This document shows, piece by piece, positions 48,801 through 60,000 of a stretch of DNA of 64,000 nucleotides (position 1 is its first letter; the number at the start of each line of letters is the position of its first letter). The DNA is taken from contig JANCRA010000010.1 of assembly GCA_024362935.1 (NCBI GenBank), forward strand, positions 1,312,001 to 1,376,000, read 5' to 3'. Source of the stretch: Setophaga petechia (lineage: Eukaryota > Chordata > Aves > Passeriformes > Parulidae). A program made the translations under genes and the position numbers. The notes under the pieces are model-generated. The model saw only the letters and a list, made by a program, of their open reading frames with translations, searched no databases and was not told the DNA's origin.

Positions 48801-50785
48801 ACAACTTTCTTTTTCTTGTGTCAAAAAACTCTGCAGCCTTCTCTGCAACATCTACATCACGATGGAATTTGTTTAGTGAGCAGGAAGGTTTTCTCCTTGC
48901 GGGACATAGTGAAAAAGCTTTTTGCTTAGATGTAGGAGACAAGAAACACTTTCTGCAGTGCACTGAACAGCTAACTGCTACACAGCACTAGGACTGTGTT
49001 AGCAGCTTGCAAAGTGCTAGAAAACAGTACTTTCCCACTCTCTTGCCTTTCCCTTCACATTAATACTTGAAAGGAAGGCGTCTTAGACAACTTTCTTTTT
49101 CTTGTTACAGAACACACTGCAGCCTTCTGTGCAACTTCTAGAACACGATAGGAGATGTTTAGTGAGCAAGAAGGTTTTCTCCTTGCGAGACATAGTGAAA
49201 AAGCTATTTGCTTAGATGTCGGTGACAAGAAACACTTACTGCAGTGGACTGAAAAGCTTACTGCTACACAGCACTGCGATTGTGTTAGCAGCCTGCAAAG
49301 TGCTAGAAAACAGTACTTTCCCACTCTCTTGCCTTTCCCTTCACATTAATACTTGAAAGGAAGGCATCTTAGACAACTTTCTTTTATATTTTGCAAAACA
49401 CACTGCAGCCCTCTGTGCAACTTCTACAACACGATGGAAGTTGTTTAGTGAGCAGCAACGTTTTCCCCTTGCGAGAGAAAGTGAAAAAGCTATTTGCTCA
49501 GATGTAGGTATCAAGAAACACTTACTGCCGTGCACTGACAAGCTAATTGCTACACAGCACTGCGATTGTGTTAGCAGCTTGCAAAGTGCTAGAAAACAGT
49601 ACTTTCCCACTCTCTTGCCTTTTCCTTCACATTAATACTTGAAAGGAAGGCGTCTTAGACAACTTTCTTTTTCTTGTTACAGAACACACTGCAGCCCTCT
49701 GTTCAACTTCTAGAACACGATAGGAGATGTTTAGTGAGCAAGAAGGTTTTCTCCTTGGGAGACATAGTGAAAAAGCTATTTGCTTAGATGTAGGTGACAA
49801 GAAACACTTACTGCAGTGCATTCAAAAGCTAACTGCTACACAGCACTGGGATTGTGTTAGCAGCCTGCAAAGTGCTAGAAAACAGTACTTTCCCACTCTC
49901 TTGCCTTTCCCTTCACATTAATACTTGAAAGGAAGGCGTCTTAGACAACTTTCTTTTTCTTGTGTCAAAAAACTCTGCAGCCCTCTCTGCAACATCTACA
50001 ACACGATGGAAGTTGTTTAGTGAGCAGGAAGGTTTTCTCCTTGCGAGACATAGTGAAAAAGCTATTTGCTTAGATGTAGGTGACAAGAAACACTTACTGC
50101 AGTGCACTGAACAGCTAACTGCTCCACAGCACTAGTAGTGTGTTAGCAGCTTGCAAAGTGCTAGAAAACAGTACTTTCCCACTCTCTTGCCTTTCCCTTC
50201 ACATTAATACTTGAAAGGAAGGCATCTTAGACAACTTTCTTTTTCTTGTGTCAAAAAACTCTGCAGCCCTCTCTGCAACATCTACAACACGATGGAAGTT
50301 GTTTAGTGAGCAGGAAGGTTTTCTCCTTGCGAGACATAGTGAAAAAGCTATTTGCTTAGATGTAGGTGACAAGAAACACTTACTGCAGTGCACTGAACAG
50401 CTAATTGCTACACAGAACTGGGATTGTGTTAGCAGCTTGCAAAGTGCTAGAAAACAGTACTTTCCCACTCTCTTGCCTTTCCCTTCACATTAATACTTGA
50501 AAGGAAGGCGTCTTAGACAACTTTCTTTTTCTTGTTACAGAACACACTGCAGCCCTCTGTGCAACTTCTAGAACACGATAGGAAATGTTTAGTGAGCAGG
50601 AAGGTTTTCTCCTTGCGAGACATAGTGAAAAAGCATTTGCTTAGATATAGGTGACAAGAAACCCTTACTCCAGTGCAGTGACAAGTTAATTGGTACACAG
50701 CACTGGGATTGTGTTAGCAGCCTGCAAAGTGCTAGAAAACAGTACTTTCCCACTCTCTTGCCTTTCCCTTCACATTAATACTTGA
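45840..50785 (+). repeat. Homogenised monomer stretch H5 (about 17 monomers)
   Basis: Between islands 4 and 5. It contains the junction of a 6161-bp tandem duplication: about 42.57-48.05 kb is repeated at 48.73-54.21 kb. It differs from the neighbouring 13-monomer stretches by four extra monomers (6161 minus 5018 is 1143, which is 4 x 286 minus 1). The monomer at about 47.92-48.20 kb is a recombinant with an A-like left half and a C-like right half. Confidence 0.91.
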
Positions 50786-51454
50786 AAGGAAGGCGTCTTA
50801 GACAACTTTCTTTTTCTTGCTGCAAAACATTCTGCAGCCCTCTGTGCAACCTGTACAGCACGATGGAAGTTGTTTAATGAGCAGGAACATTTTCTCCTAG
50901 TGAGAGATAGTGAAAAAGCTTTTTGCTTAGATGTAGGTTACCACAGGCAGTTACTGCAGTGCACTGCAAAGCTAATAGATGCACAACACTGGGATTGTGT
51001 GCCCAGCTTGCAAAGTGATAGGAAACAGTACCTTTCCACTCTTCCTGCTTTTTCCACGCACATTACTATTCGAATGGAAAGAATTTTAGACAACTTTCTT
51101 TGGCTTCTTGCAAAACACTCTGCACACCTGCCTGCAATCTCTAGAAGTCGATGGGAGATGTTTTCTGAACTGGCTCAGTTTCTCCTTGCGAGACATGGGG
51201 AAAAAGCAATTTGCTTAGATGCAGGTGAAAAGAGGCACCTACTACAGTGCACTGAAAAACTAATTGCTGCACAACTCTGGGATTGTGTAAGCAGCTTACA
51301 AACAGATAGAAAACAGCACCTTTCCACTCTCCTGCCTTTTCCATTGGCATTACTATTCGAATGGCAGCAGTTTTGGACAACTTTCTTTTGCTTCTTGCAA
51401 AACACTCTGCACACCTCCGTGCAACTTCTAGAAAAAATGAGAGTTGTTTTCTGA
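50786..51454 (+). pseudogene. 222-codon open frame over two diverged units (copy 5)
   Basis: Same frame as in copy 4. The first in-frame ATG is at 51074 and the frame stops at 51452-51454. Its preservation here follows from the recent 6161-bp duplication and is not independent evidence of selection. Confidence 0.42.
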
Positions 51455-51797
51455 ACTGGTACAGTTTCTCCTGAAGAGATATAATGCAAACGCTATTGGC
51501 TTAGATGTAGTAACAATAGGCAATTATTACAGTGCACTGCAAAGTCAATCGTAGTAGAACACTGGGATTGTGTGTCCAGCTTGCAAACTGGTAGAAAACA
51601 GTACCGATCCGCTCTCCTGCATTTTCCCTTTCCAGGAACATTCGAATTGATGGCTTTTTTGGACAAGTTACTTTTTCTTGTTGCAAAACACGCTGCAGAG
51701 CTGCCTGCAACCTCTAGAGCACGATGGGAGGTTTTTTGTGAACAGACACAGTTTCTCCTGGCGAGACATAATGAAAAAGCTTTTTGCTAAGGTGTAG
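50786..51797 (+). pseudogene. Diverged-monomer module 5 (short form)
   Basis: Copy of module 4 at offset 6161, with the same unit-2/unit-3 fusion and no difference noticed. It is followed directly by island 5. Confidence 0.74.
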
Positions 51798-52000
51798 CCG
51801 GCAGGAGACGCTAAAGACCAGGAGACGGAGCACTGTGCCTTTAAGCGCCGCTTCCGGGTGTCTCTCGGCCGTAGCTGTTCTCCGGAGCACGCCGCGATCG
51901 GCGTAACGACACCAGATTCTTCGCGCCAAGAAGCGTCTTCTCCTTCTCCGGGGAAAAAGAGACTGCGGCAGCTTCTGAACGGCGAACTACGAAGCGGCAC
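51798..52000 (+). promoter_or_regulatory. CpG-rich island 5, promoter-like
   Basis: Same sequence as island 4 (including TCCGGGGAAAAAG), 6161 bp downstream of it. CTTCCGG is at 51851-51857. Confidence 0.6.
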
Positions 52001-55000
52001 AAAACTGGGATTGGGTAAGCAGCTTTCAAAGTGATAGAAAACAGTACTTTCCCACTCTCTTGCCTTTCCCTTCACATTAATACTTGAAAGGAAGGCGTCT
52101 TAGACAACTTTCTTTTACATTTTGCAAAACACACTGCAGCCCTCTGTTCAACTTCTAGAACACGATAGGAAATGTTTAGTGAGCAGGAAGGTTTTCTCCT
52201 TGCGAGACATAGTGAAAAAGCATTTGCTTAGATATAGGTGACAAGAAACCCTTACTGCAGTGCAGTGACAAGTTAATTGGTACACAGCACTGGGATTGTG
52301 TTAGCAGCTCTCAAAGTGCTAGAAAACAGTACTTTCCCACTCTCTTGCCTTTCCCTTCACATTAATACTTGAAAGGAAGGCATCTTAGACAACTTTCTTT
52401 TTCTTGTGTCAAAAAACTCTGCAGCCCTCTCTGCAACATCTACAACACGATGGAAGTTGTTTAGTGCGCAGGAAGGTTTTCTCCTTGCGAGACATAGTGA
52501 AAAAGCTATTTGCTTAGATGGAGGTGACAAGAAACCCTTACTGCAGTGCAGTGACAAGTTAATTGGTACACAGCACTGGGATTGTGTTCGCAGCTCTCAA
52601 AGTGCTAGAAAACAGTACTTTCCCACTCTCTTGCCTTTCCCTTCACATTAATACTTGAAAGGAAGGCATCTTAGACAACTTTCTTTTATATTTCGCAAAA
52701 CACACTGCAGCCCTCTGTGCAATTTCTACAACACGATGGAAGTTGTTTAGTGAGCAGCAACGTTTTCCCCTTGCGAGACATTGTGAAAAAGCTATTTGCT
52801 CAGATGTAGGTATCAAGAAACACTTACTGCCGTGCACTGACAAGCTAATTGCTACACAGCACTGGGATTGTGTTAGCAGCTTGCAAAGTGATAGAAAACA
52901 GTACTTTCCCACTCTCTTGCCTTTCCCTACACATTAATACTTGAAAGGAAGGCGTCTTAGACAACTTTGTTTTACATTTTGCAAAACACACTGCAGCCCT
53001 CTGTGCAACTTCTAGAACACGATAGGAGATGTTTATTGAGCAGGAAGGTTTTCTCCTTGCGAGACATAGTGAAAAAGCATTTGCTTAGATATAGGTGACA
53101 AGAAACCCTTACTGCAGTGCAGTGACAAGTTAATTGGTACATAGCACTGGGATTGTGTTAGCAGCTCTCAAAGTGCTAGAAAACAGTACTTTCCCACTCT
53201 CTTGCCTTTCCCTTCACATTAATACTTGAAAGGAAGGCATCTTAGACAACTTTCTTTTATATTTTGCAAAACACACTGCAGCCCTCTGTGCAACTTCTAC
53301 AACACGATCGAAGTTGTTTAGTGAGCAGCAACGTTTTCCCCTTGCGAGACATTGTGAAAAAGCTATTTGCTCAGATGTAGGTATCAAGAAACACTTACTG
53401 CCGTGCACTGAGAAGCTAATTGCTACACAGTACAGGGATTGTGTTAGCAGCTTGCAAAGTGCTAGAAAACAGTACGTTCCCACTCTCTTGCCTTTCCCTT
53501 CACATTAATACTTGAAAGGAAGGCATCTTAGACAACTTTCTTTTTCTTGTGTCAAAAAACTCTGCAGCCCTCTCTGCCAGATCTACAACACGGTGGAAGT
53601 TGTTTAGTGAGCAGGAAGGTTTTCTCCTTGCGAGACATACTGAAAAAGCTATTTGCTTAGATGTAGGTGACAAGAAACACTTACTGCAGTGCACTGAACA
53701 GCTAACTGCTCCACAGCACTAGTACTGTGTTAGCAGCTTGCAAAGTGCTAGAAAACAGTACTTTCCCACTCTCTTGCCTTTCCCTTCACATTAATACTTG
53801 AAAGGAAGGCATCTTAGACAACTTTCTATTTCTTGTGTCAAAAAACTCTGCAGCCCTCTCTGCAACATCTACAACACGATGGAAGTTGTTTAGTGAGCAG
53901 GAAGGTTTTCTCCTTGCGAGACATAGTGAAAAAGCTATTTGCTTAGATGTAGGTGACAAGAAACACTTACTGCAGTGCATTGAACAGCTAATTGCTACAC
54001 AGAACTGGGATTGTGTTAGCAGCTCGCAAAGTGCTAGAAAACAGTACTTTCCCACTCTCTTGCCTTTCCCTTCACATTAATACTTGAAAGGAAGGCATCT
54101 TAGACAAATTTCTTTTATATTTTGCAAAACACACTGCAGCCCTCTGTGCAACTTCTACAACACGATGGAAGTTGTTTAGTGAGCAGCAACGTTTTCCCCC
54201 TGCGAGACATTGTGAAAATGCTATTTGCTTAGATGTAGGTATCAAGAAACACTTACTGCCGTGCACTGACAAGCAAATTGCTACACAGCACTGCGATTGT
54301 GTTAGCAGCTTGCAAAGTGCTAGAAAACAGTACTTTCCCACTCTCTTGCCTTTCCCTACACATTAATACTTGAAAGGAAGGCGTCTTAGACAACTTTCTT
54401 TTTCTTGTTACAGAACACACTGCAGCCCTCTGTGCAACTTCTAGAACACGATAGGAGATGTTTAGTGAGCAGGAAGGTTTTCTCCTTGGGAGACATAGTG
54501 AAAAAGCTATTTGCTTAGATGTAGGTGACAAGAAACACTTACTGCAGTGCAGTGACAAGTTAATTGGTACACAGCACTGGGATTGTGTTAGCAGCTCTCA
54601 AAGTGATAGAAAACAGTACTTTCCCACTCTCTTGCCTTTCCCTTCACATTAATACTTGAAAGGAAGGCGTCTTAGACAACTTTCTTTTTCTTGTGTCAAA
54701 ATACTCTGCAGCCCTCTCTGCAACATCTACTACACGATGGAAGTTGTTTAGTGAGCAGGAAGGTTTTCTCCTTGCGAGACATACTGAAAAAGCTATTTGC
54801 TTAGATGTAGGTGACAAGAAACACTTACTGCAGTGCACTGAACAGCTAACTGCTCCACAGCACTAGTACTGTGTTAGCAGCTTGCAAAGTGCTAGAAAAC
54901 AGTACTTTCCCACTCTCTTGCCTTTCCCTTCACATTAATACTTGAAAGGAAGGCATCTTAGACAACTTTCTTTTTCTTGTGTCAAAAAACTCTGCAGCCC

Positions 55001-55803
55001 TCTCTGCAACATCTACAACACGATGGAAGTTGTTTAGTGAGCAGGAAGGTTTTCTCCTTGCGAGACATAGTGAAAAAGCTATTTGCTTAGATGTAGGTGA
55101 CAAGAAACACTTACTGCAGTGCACTGAACAGCTAACTGCTCCACAGCACTAGTACTGTGTTAGCAGCTTGCAAAGTGCTAGAAAACAGTACTTTCCCACT
55201 CTCTTGCCTTTCCCTTCACATTAATACTTGAAAGGAAGGCATCTTAGACAACTTTCTTTTTCTTGTGTCAAAAAACTCTGCAGCCCTCTCTGCAACATCT
55301 ACAACACGATGGAAGTTGTTTAGTGAGCAGGAAGGTTTTCTCCTTGCGAGACATAGTGAAAAAGCTATTTGCTTAGATGTAGGTGACAAGAAACACTTAC
55401 TGCAGTGCACTGAACAGCTAATTGCTACACAGAACTGGGATTGTGTTAGCAGCTTGCAAAGTGCTAGAAAACAGTACTTTCCCACTCTCTTGCCTTTCCC
55501 TTCACATTAATACTTGAAAGGAAGGCGTCTTAGACAACTTTCTTTTTCTTGTTACAGAACACACTGCAGCCCTCTGTGCAACTTCTAGAACACGATAGGA
55601 AATGTTTAGTGAGCAGGAAGGTTTTCTCCTTGCGAGACATAGTGAAAAAGCCATTTGCTTAGATATAGGTGACAAGAAACCCTTACTCCAGTGCAGTGAC
55701 AAGTTAATTGGTACACAGCACTGGGATTGTGTTAGCAGCCTGCAAAGTGCTAGAAAACAGTACTTTCCCACTCTCTTGCCTTTCCCTTCACATTAATACT
55801 TGA
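52001..55803 (+). repeat. Homogenised monomer stretch H6 (about 13 monomers)
   Basis: Between islands 5 and 6. The first part copies H5 (offset 6161). The part after about 54.07 kb instead copies 37.6-39.3 kb (offset 16481). H6 is therefore a splice of two older stretches, joined inside the array. No non-satellite sequence is visible. Confidence 0.91.
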
Positions 55804-56472
55804 AAGGAAGGCGTCTTAGACAACTTTCTTTTTCTTGCTGCAAAACATTCTGCAGCCCTCTGTGCAACCTGTACAGCACGATGGAAGTTGTTTAATGAGC
55901 AGGAACATTTTCTCCTAGTGAGAGATAGTGAAAAAGCTTTTTGCTTAGATGTAGGTTACCACAGGCAGTTACTGCAGTGCACTGCAAAGCTAATAGATGC
56001 ACAACACTGGGATTGTGTGCCCAGCTTGCAAAGTGATAGGAAACAGTACCTTTCCACTCTTCCTGCTTTTTCCACGCACATTACTATTCGAATGGAAAGA
56101 ATTTTAGACAACTTTCTTTGGCTTCTTGCAAAACACTCTGCACACCTGCCTGCAATCTCTAGAAGTCGATGGGAGATGTTTTCTGAACTGGCTCAGTTTC
56201 TCCTTGCGAGACATGGGGAAAAAGCAATTTGCTTAGATGCAGGTGAAAAGAGGCACCTACTACAGTGCACTGAAAAACTAATTGCTGCACAACTCTGGGA
56301 TTGTGTAAGCAGCTTACAAACAGATAGAAAACAGCACCTTTCCACTCTCCTGCCTTTTCCATTGGCATTACTATTCGAATGGCAGCAGTTTTGGACAACT
56401 TTCTTTTGCTTCTTGCAAAACACTCTGCACACCTCCGTGCAACTTCTAGAAAAAATGAGAGTTGTTTTCTGA
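55804..56472 (+). pseudogene. 222-codon open frame over two diverged units (copy 6)
   Basis: Same frame as in copies 4 and 5. The first in-frame ATG is at 56092 and the stop is at 56470-56472. The substitution noted in this module lies downstream of the stop, so the predicted residues are unchanged. Confidence 0.42.
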
Positions 56473-56815
56473 ACTGGTACAGTTTCTCCTGAAGAGATAT
56501 AATGCAAACGCTATTGGCTTAGATGTAGTAATAATAGGCAATTATTACAGTGCACTGCAAAGTCAATCGTAGTAGAACACTGGGATTGTGTGTCCAGCTT
56601 GCAAACTGGTAGAAAACAGTACCGATCCGCTCTCCTGCATTTTCCCTTTCCAGGAACATTCGAATTGATGGCTTTTTTGGACAAGTTACTTTTTCTTGTT
56701 GCAAAACACGCTGCAGAGCTGCCTGCAACCTCTAGAGCACGATGGGAGGTTTTTTGTGAACAGACACAGTTTCTCCTGGCGAGACATAATGAAAAAGCTT
56801 TTTGCTAAGGTGTAG
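55804..56815 (+). pseudogene. Diverged-monomer module 6 (short form)
   Basis: Third short-form copy, at offset 5018 from module 5, with one visible substitution (AATAATAGG near 56531). Its left neighbour is the 37.6-39.3-kb type of monomer run and not the run that precedes modules 4 and 5. The short module has therefore been joined to a different upstream segment. Confidence 0.74.
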
Positions 56816-57018
56816 CCGGCAGGAGACGCTAAAGACCAGGAGACGGAGCACTGTGCCTTTAAGCGCCGCTTCCGGGTGTCTCTCGGCCGTAGCTGTTCTC
56901 CGGAGCACGCCGCGATCGGCGTAACGACACCAGATTCTTCGCGCCAAGAAGCGTCTTCTCCTTCTCCGGGGAAAAAGAGACTGCGGCAGCTTCTGAACGG
57001 CGAACTACGAAGCGGCAC
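56816..57018 (+). promoter_or_regulatory. CpG-rich island 6, promoter-like
   Basis: Same version as islands 4 and 5, 5018 bp after island 5. CTTCCGG is at 56869-56875. The bases just downstream differ from all other copies: GGGCAAGC instead of GGGTAAGC. Confidence 0.6.
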
Positions 57019-60000
57019 AAAACTGGGATTGGGCAAGCAGCTTTCAAAGTGATAGAAAACAGTACTTTCCCACTCTCTTGCCTTTCCCTTCACATTAATA
57101 CTTGAAAGGAAGGCGTCTTAGACAACTTTCTTTTACATTTTGCAAAACACACTGCAGCCCTCTGTTCAACTTCTAGAACACGATAGGAAATGTTTAGTGA
57201 GCAGGAAGGTTTTCTCCTTGCGAGACATAGTGAAAAAGCATTTGCTTAGATATAGGTGACAAGAAACCCTTACTGCAGTGCAGTGACAAGTTAATTGGTA
57301 CACAGCACTGGGATTGTGTTAGCAGCTCTCAAAGTGCTAGAAAACAGTACTTTCCCACTCTCTTGCCTTTCCCTTCACATTAATACTTGAAAGGAAGGCA
57401 TCTTAGACAACTTTCTTTTTCTTGTGTCAAAAAACTCTGCAGCCCTCTCTGCAACATCTACAACACGATGGAAGTTGTTTAGTGCGCAGGAAGGTTTTCT
57501 CCTTGCGAGACATAGTGAAAAACCTATTTGCTTAGATGGAGGTGACAAGAAACCCTTACTGCAGTGCAGTGACAAGTTAATTGGTACACAGCACTGGGAT
57601 TGTGTTCGCAGCTCTCAAAGTGCTAGAAAACAGTACTTTCCCACTCTCTTGCCTTTCCCTTCACATTAATACTTGAAAGGAAGGCATCTTAGACAACTTT
57701 CTTTTATATTTCGCAAAACACACTGCAGCCCTCTGTGCAATTTCTACAACACGATGGAAGTTGTTTAGTGAGCAGCAACGTTTTCCCCTTGCGAGACATT
57801 GTGAAAAAGCTATTTGCTCAGATGTAGGTATCAAGAAACACTTACTGCCGTGCACTGACAAGCTAATTGCTACACAGCACTGGGATTGTGTTAGCAGCTT
57901 GCAAAGTGATAGAAAACAGTACTTTCCCACTCTCTTGCCTTTCCCTACACATTAATACTTGAAAGGAAGGCGTCTTAGACAACTTTGTTTTACATTTTGC
58001 AAAACACACTGCAGCCCTCTGTGCAACTTCTAGAACACGATAGGAGATGTTTATTGAGCAGGAAGGTTTTCTCCTTGCGAGACATAGTGAAAAAGCATTT
58101 GCTTAGATATAGGTGACAAGAAACCCTTACTGCAGTGCAGTGACAAGTTAATTGGTACATAGCACTGGGATTGTGTTAGCAGCTCTCAAAGTGCTAGAAA
58201 ACAGTACTTTCCCACTCTCTTGCCTTTCCCTTCACATTAATACTTGAAAGGAAGGCATCTTAGACAACTTTCTTTTATATTTTGCAAAACACACTGCAGC
58301 CCTCTGTGCAACTTCTACAACACGATCGAAGTTGTTTAGTGAGCAGCAACGTTTTCCCCTTGCGAGACATTGTGAAAAAGCTATTTGCTCAGATGTAGGT
58401 ATCAAGAAACACTTACTGCCGTGCACTGAGAAGCTAATTGCTACACAGTACAGGGATTGTGTTAGCAGCTTGCAAAGTGCTAGAAAACAGTACGTTCCCA
58501 CTCTCTTGCCTTTCCCTTCACATTAATACTTGAAAGGAAGGCATCTTAGACAACTTTCTTTTTCTTGTGTCAAAAAACTCTGCAGCCCTCTCTGCCAGAT
58601 CTACAACACGGTGGAAGTTGTTTAGTGAGCAGGAAGGTTTTCTCCTTGCGAGACATACTGAAAAAGCTATTTGCTTAGATGTAGGTGACAAGAAACACTT
58701 ACTGCAGTGCACTGAACAGCTAACTGCTCCACAGCACTAGTACTGTGTTAGCAGCTTGCAAAGTGCTAGAAAACAGTACTTTCCCACTCTCTTGCCTTTC
58801 CCTTCACATTAATACTTGAAAGGAAGGCATCTTAGACAACTTTCTATTTCTTGTGTCAAAAAACTCTGCAGCCCTCTCTGCAACATCTACAACACGATGG
58901 AAGTTGTTTAGTGAGCAGGAAGGTTTTCTCCTTGCGAGACATAGTGAAAAAGCTATTTGCTTAGATGTAGGTGACAAGAAACACTTACTGCAGTGCATTG
59001 AACAGCTAATTGCTACACAGAACTGGGATTGTGTTAGCAGCTTGCAAAGTGCTAGAAAACAGTACTTTCCCACTCTCTTGCCTTTCCCTTCACATTAATA
59101 CTTGAAAGGAAGGCATCTTAGACAACTTTCTTTTTCTTGTGTCAAAAAACTCTGCAGCCTTCTCTGCAACATCTACATCACGATGGAATTTGTTTAGTGA
59201 GCAGGAAGGTTTTCTCCTTGCGCGACATAGTGAAAAAGCTTTTTGCTTAGATGTAGGAGACAAGAAACACTTACTGCAGTGCACTGAACAGCTAACTGCT
59301 ACACAGCACTAGGACTGTGTTAGCAGCTTGCAAAGTGCTAGAAAACAGTACTTTCCCACTCTCTTGCCTTTCCCTTCACATTAATACTTGAAAGGAAGGC
59401 GTCTTAGACAACTTTCTTTTTCTTGTTACAGAACACACTGCAGCCTTCTGTGCAACTTCTAGAACACGATAGGAGATGTTTAGTGAGCAAGAAGGTTTTC
59501 TCCTTGGGAGACATAGTGAAAAAGCTATTTGCTTAGATGTCGGTGACAAGAAACACTTACTGCAGTGGACTGAAAAGCTTACTGCTACACAGCACTGCGA
59601 TTGTGTTAGCAGCCTGCAAAGTGCTAGAAAACAGTACTTTCCCACTCTCTTGCCTTTCCCTTCACATTAATACTTGAAAGGAAGGCATCTTAGACAACTT
59701 TCTTTTTCTTGTGTCAAAAAACTCTGGAGCCCTCTCTGCAACATCTACAACACGATGGAAGTTGCTAAGTGAGCAGGAAGGTTTTCTCCTTGCGAGACAT
59801 AGTGAAAAAGCTATTTGCTTAGATGTAGGTGACAAGAAACACTTACTGCAGTGCATTCAAAAGCTAACTGCTACACAGCACTGGGATTGTGTTAGCAGCC
59901 TGCAAAGTGCTAGAAAACAGTACTTTCCCACTCTCTTGCCTTTCCCTTCACATTAATACTTGAAAGGAAGGCGTCTTAGACAACTTTCTTTTTCTTGTGT

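Larger units (their letters stand above)
50786..54010 (+). repeat. Island-containing segment repeated at offset 5018
   Basis: Matches about 55804-59028. It holds module 5 or 6, the island, and the first seven monomers after it. Differences are few: AACAATAGG against AATAATAGG near 51513 and 56531, GGTAAG against GGCAAG at the island edge, and AAGCTATTT against AACCTATTT near 57522. Together with copy 4 this gives three successive short-module units. Confidence 0.83.
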
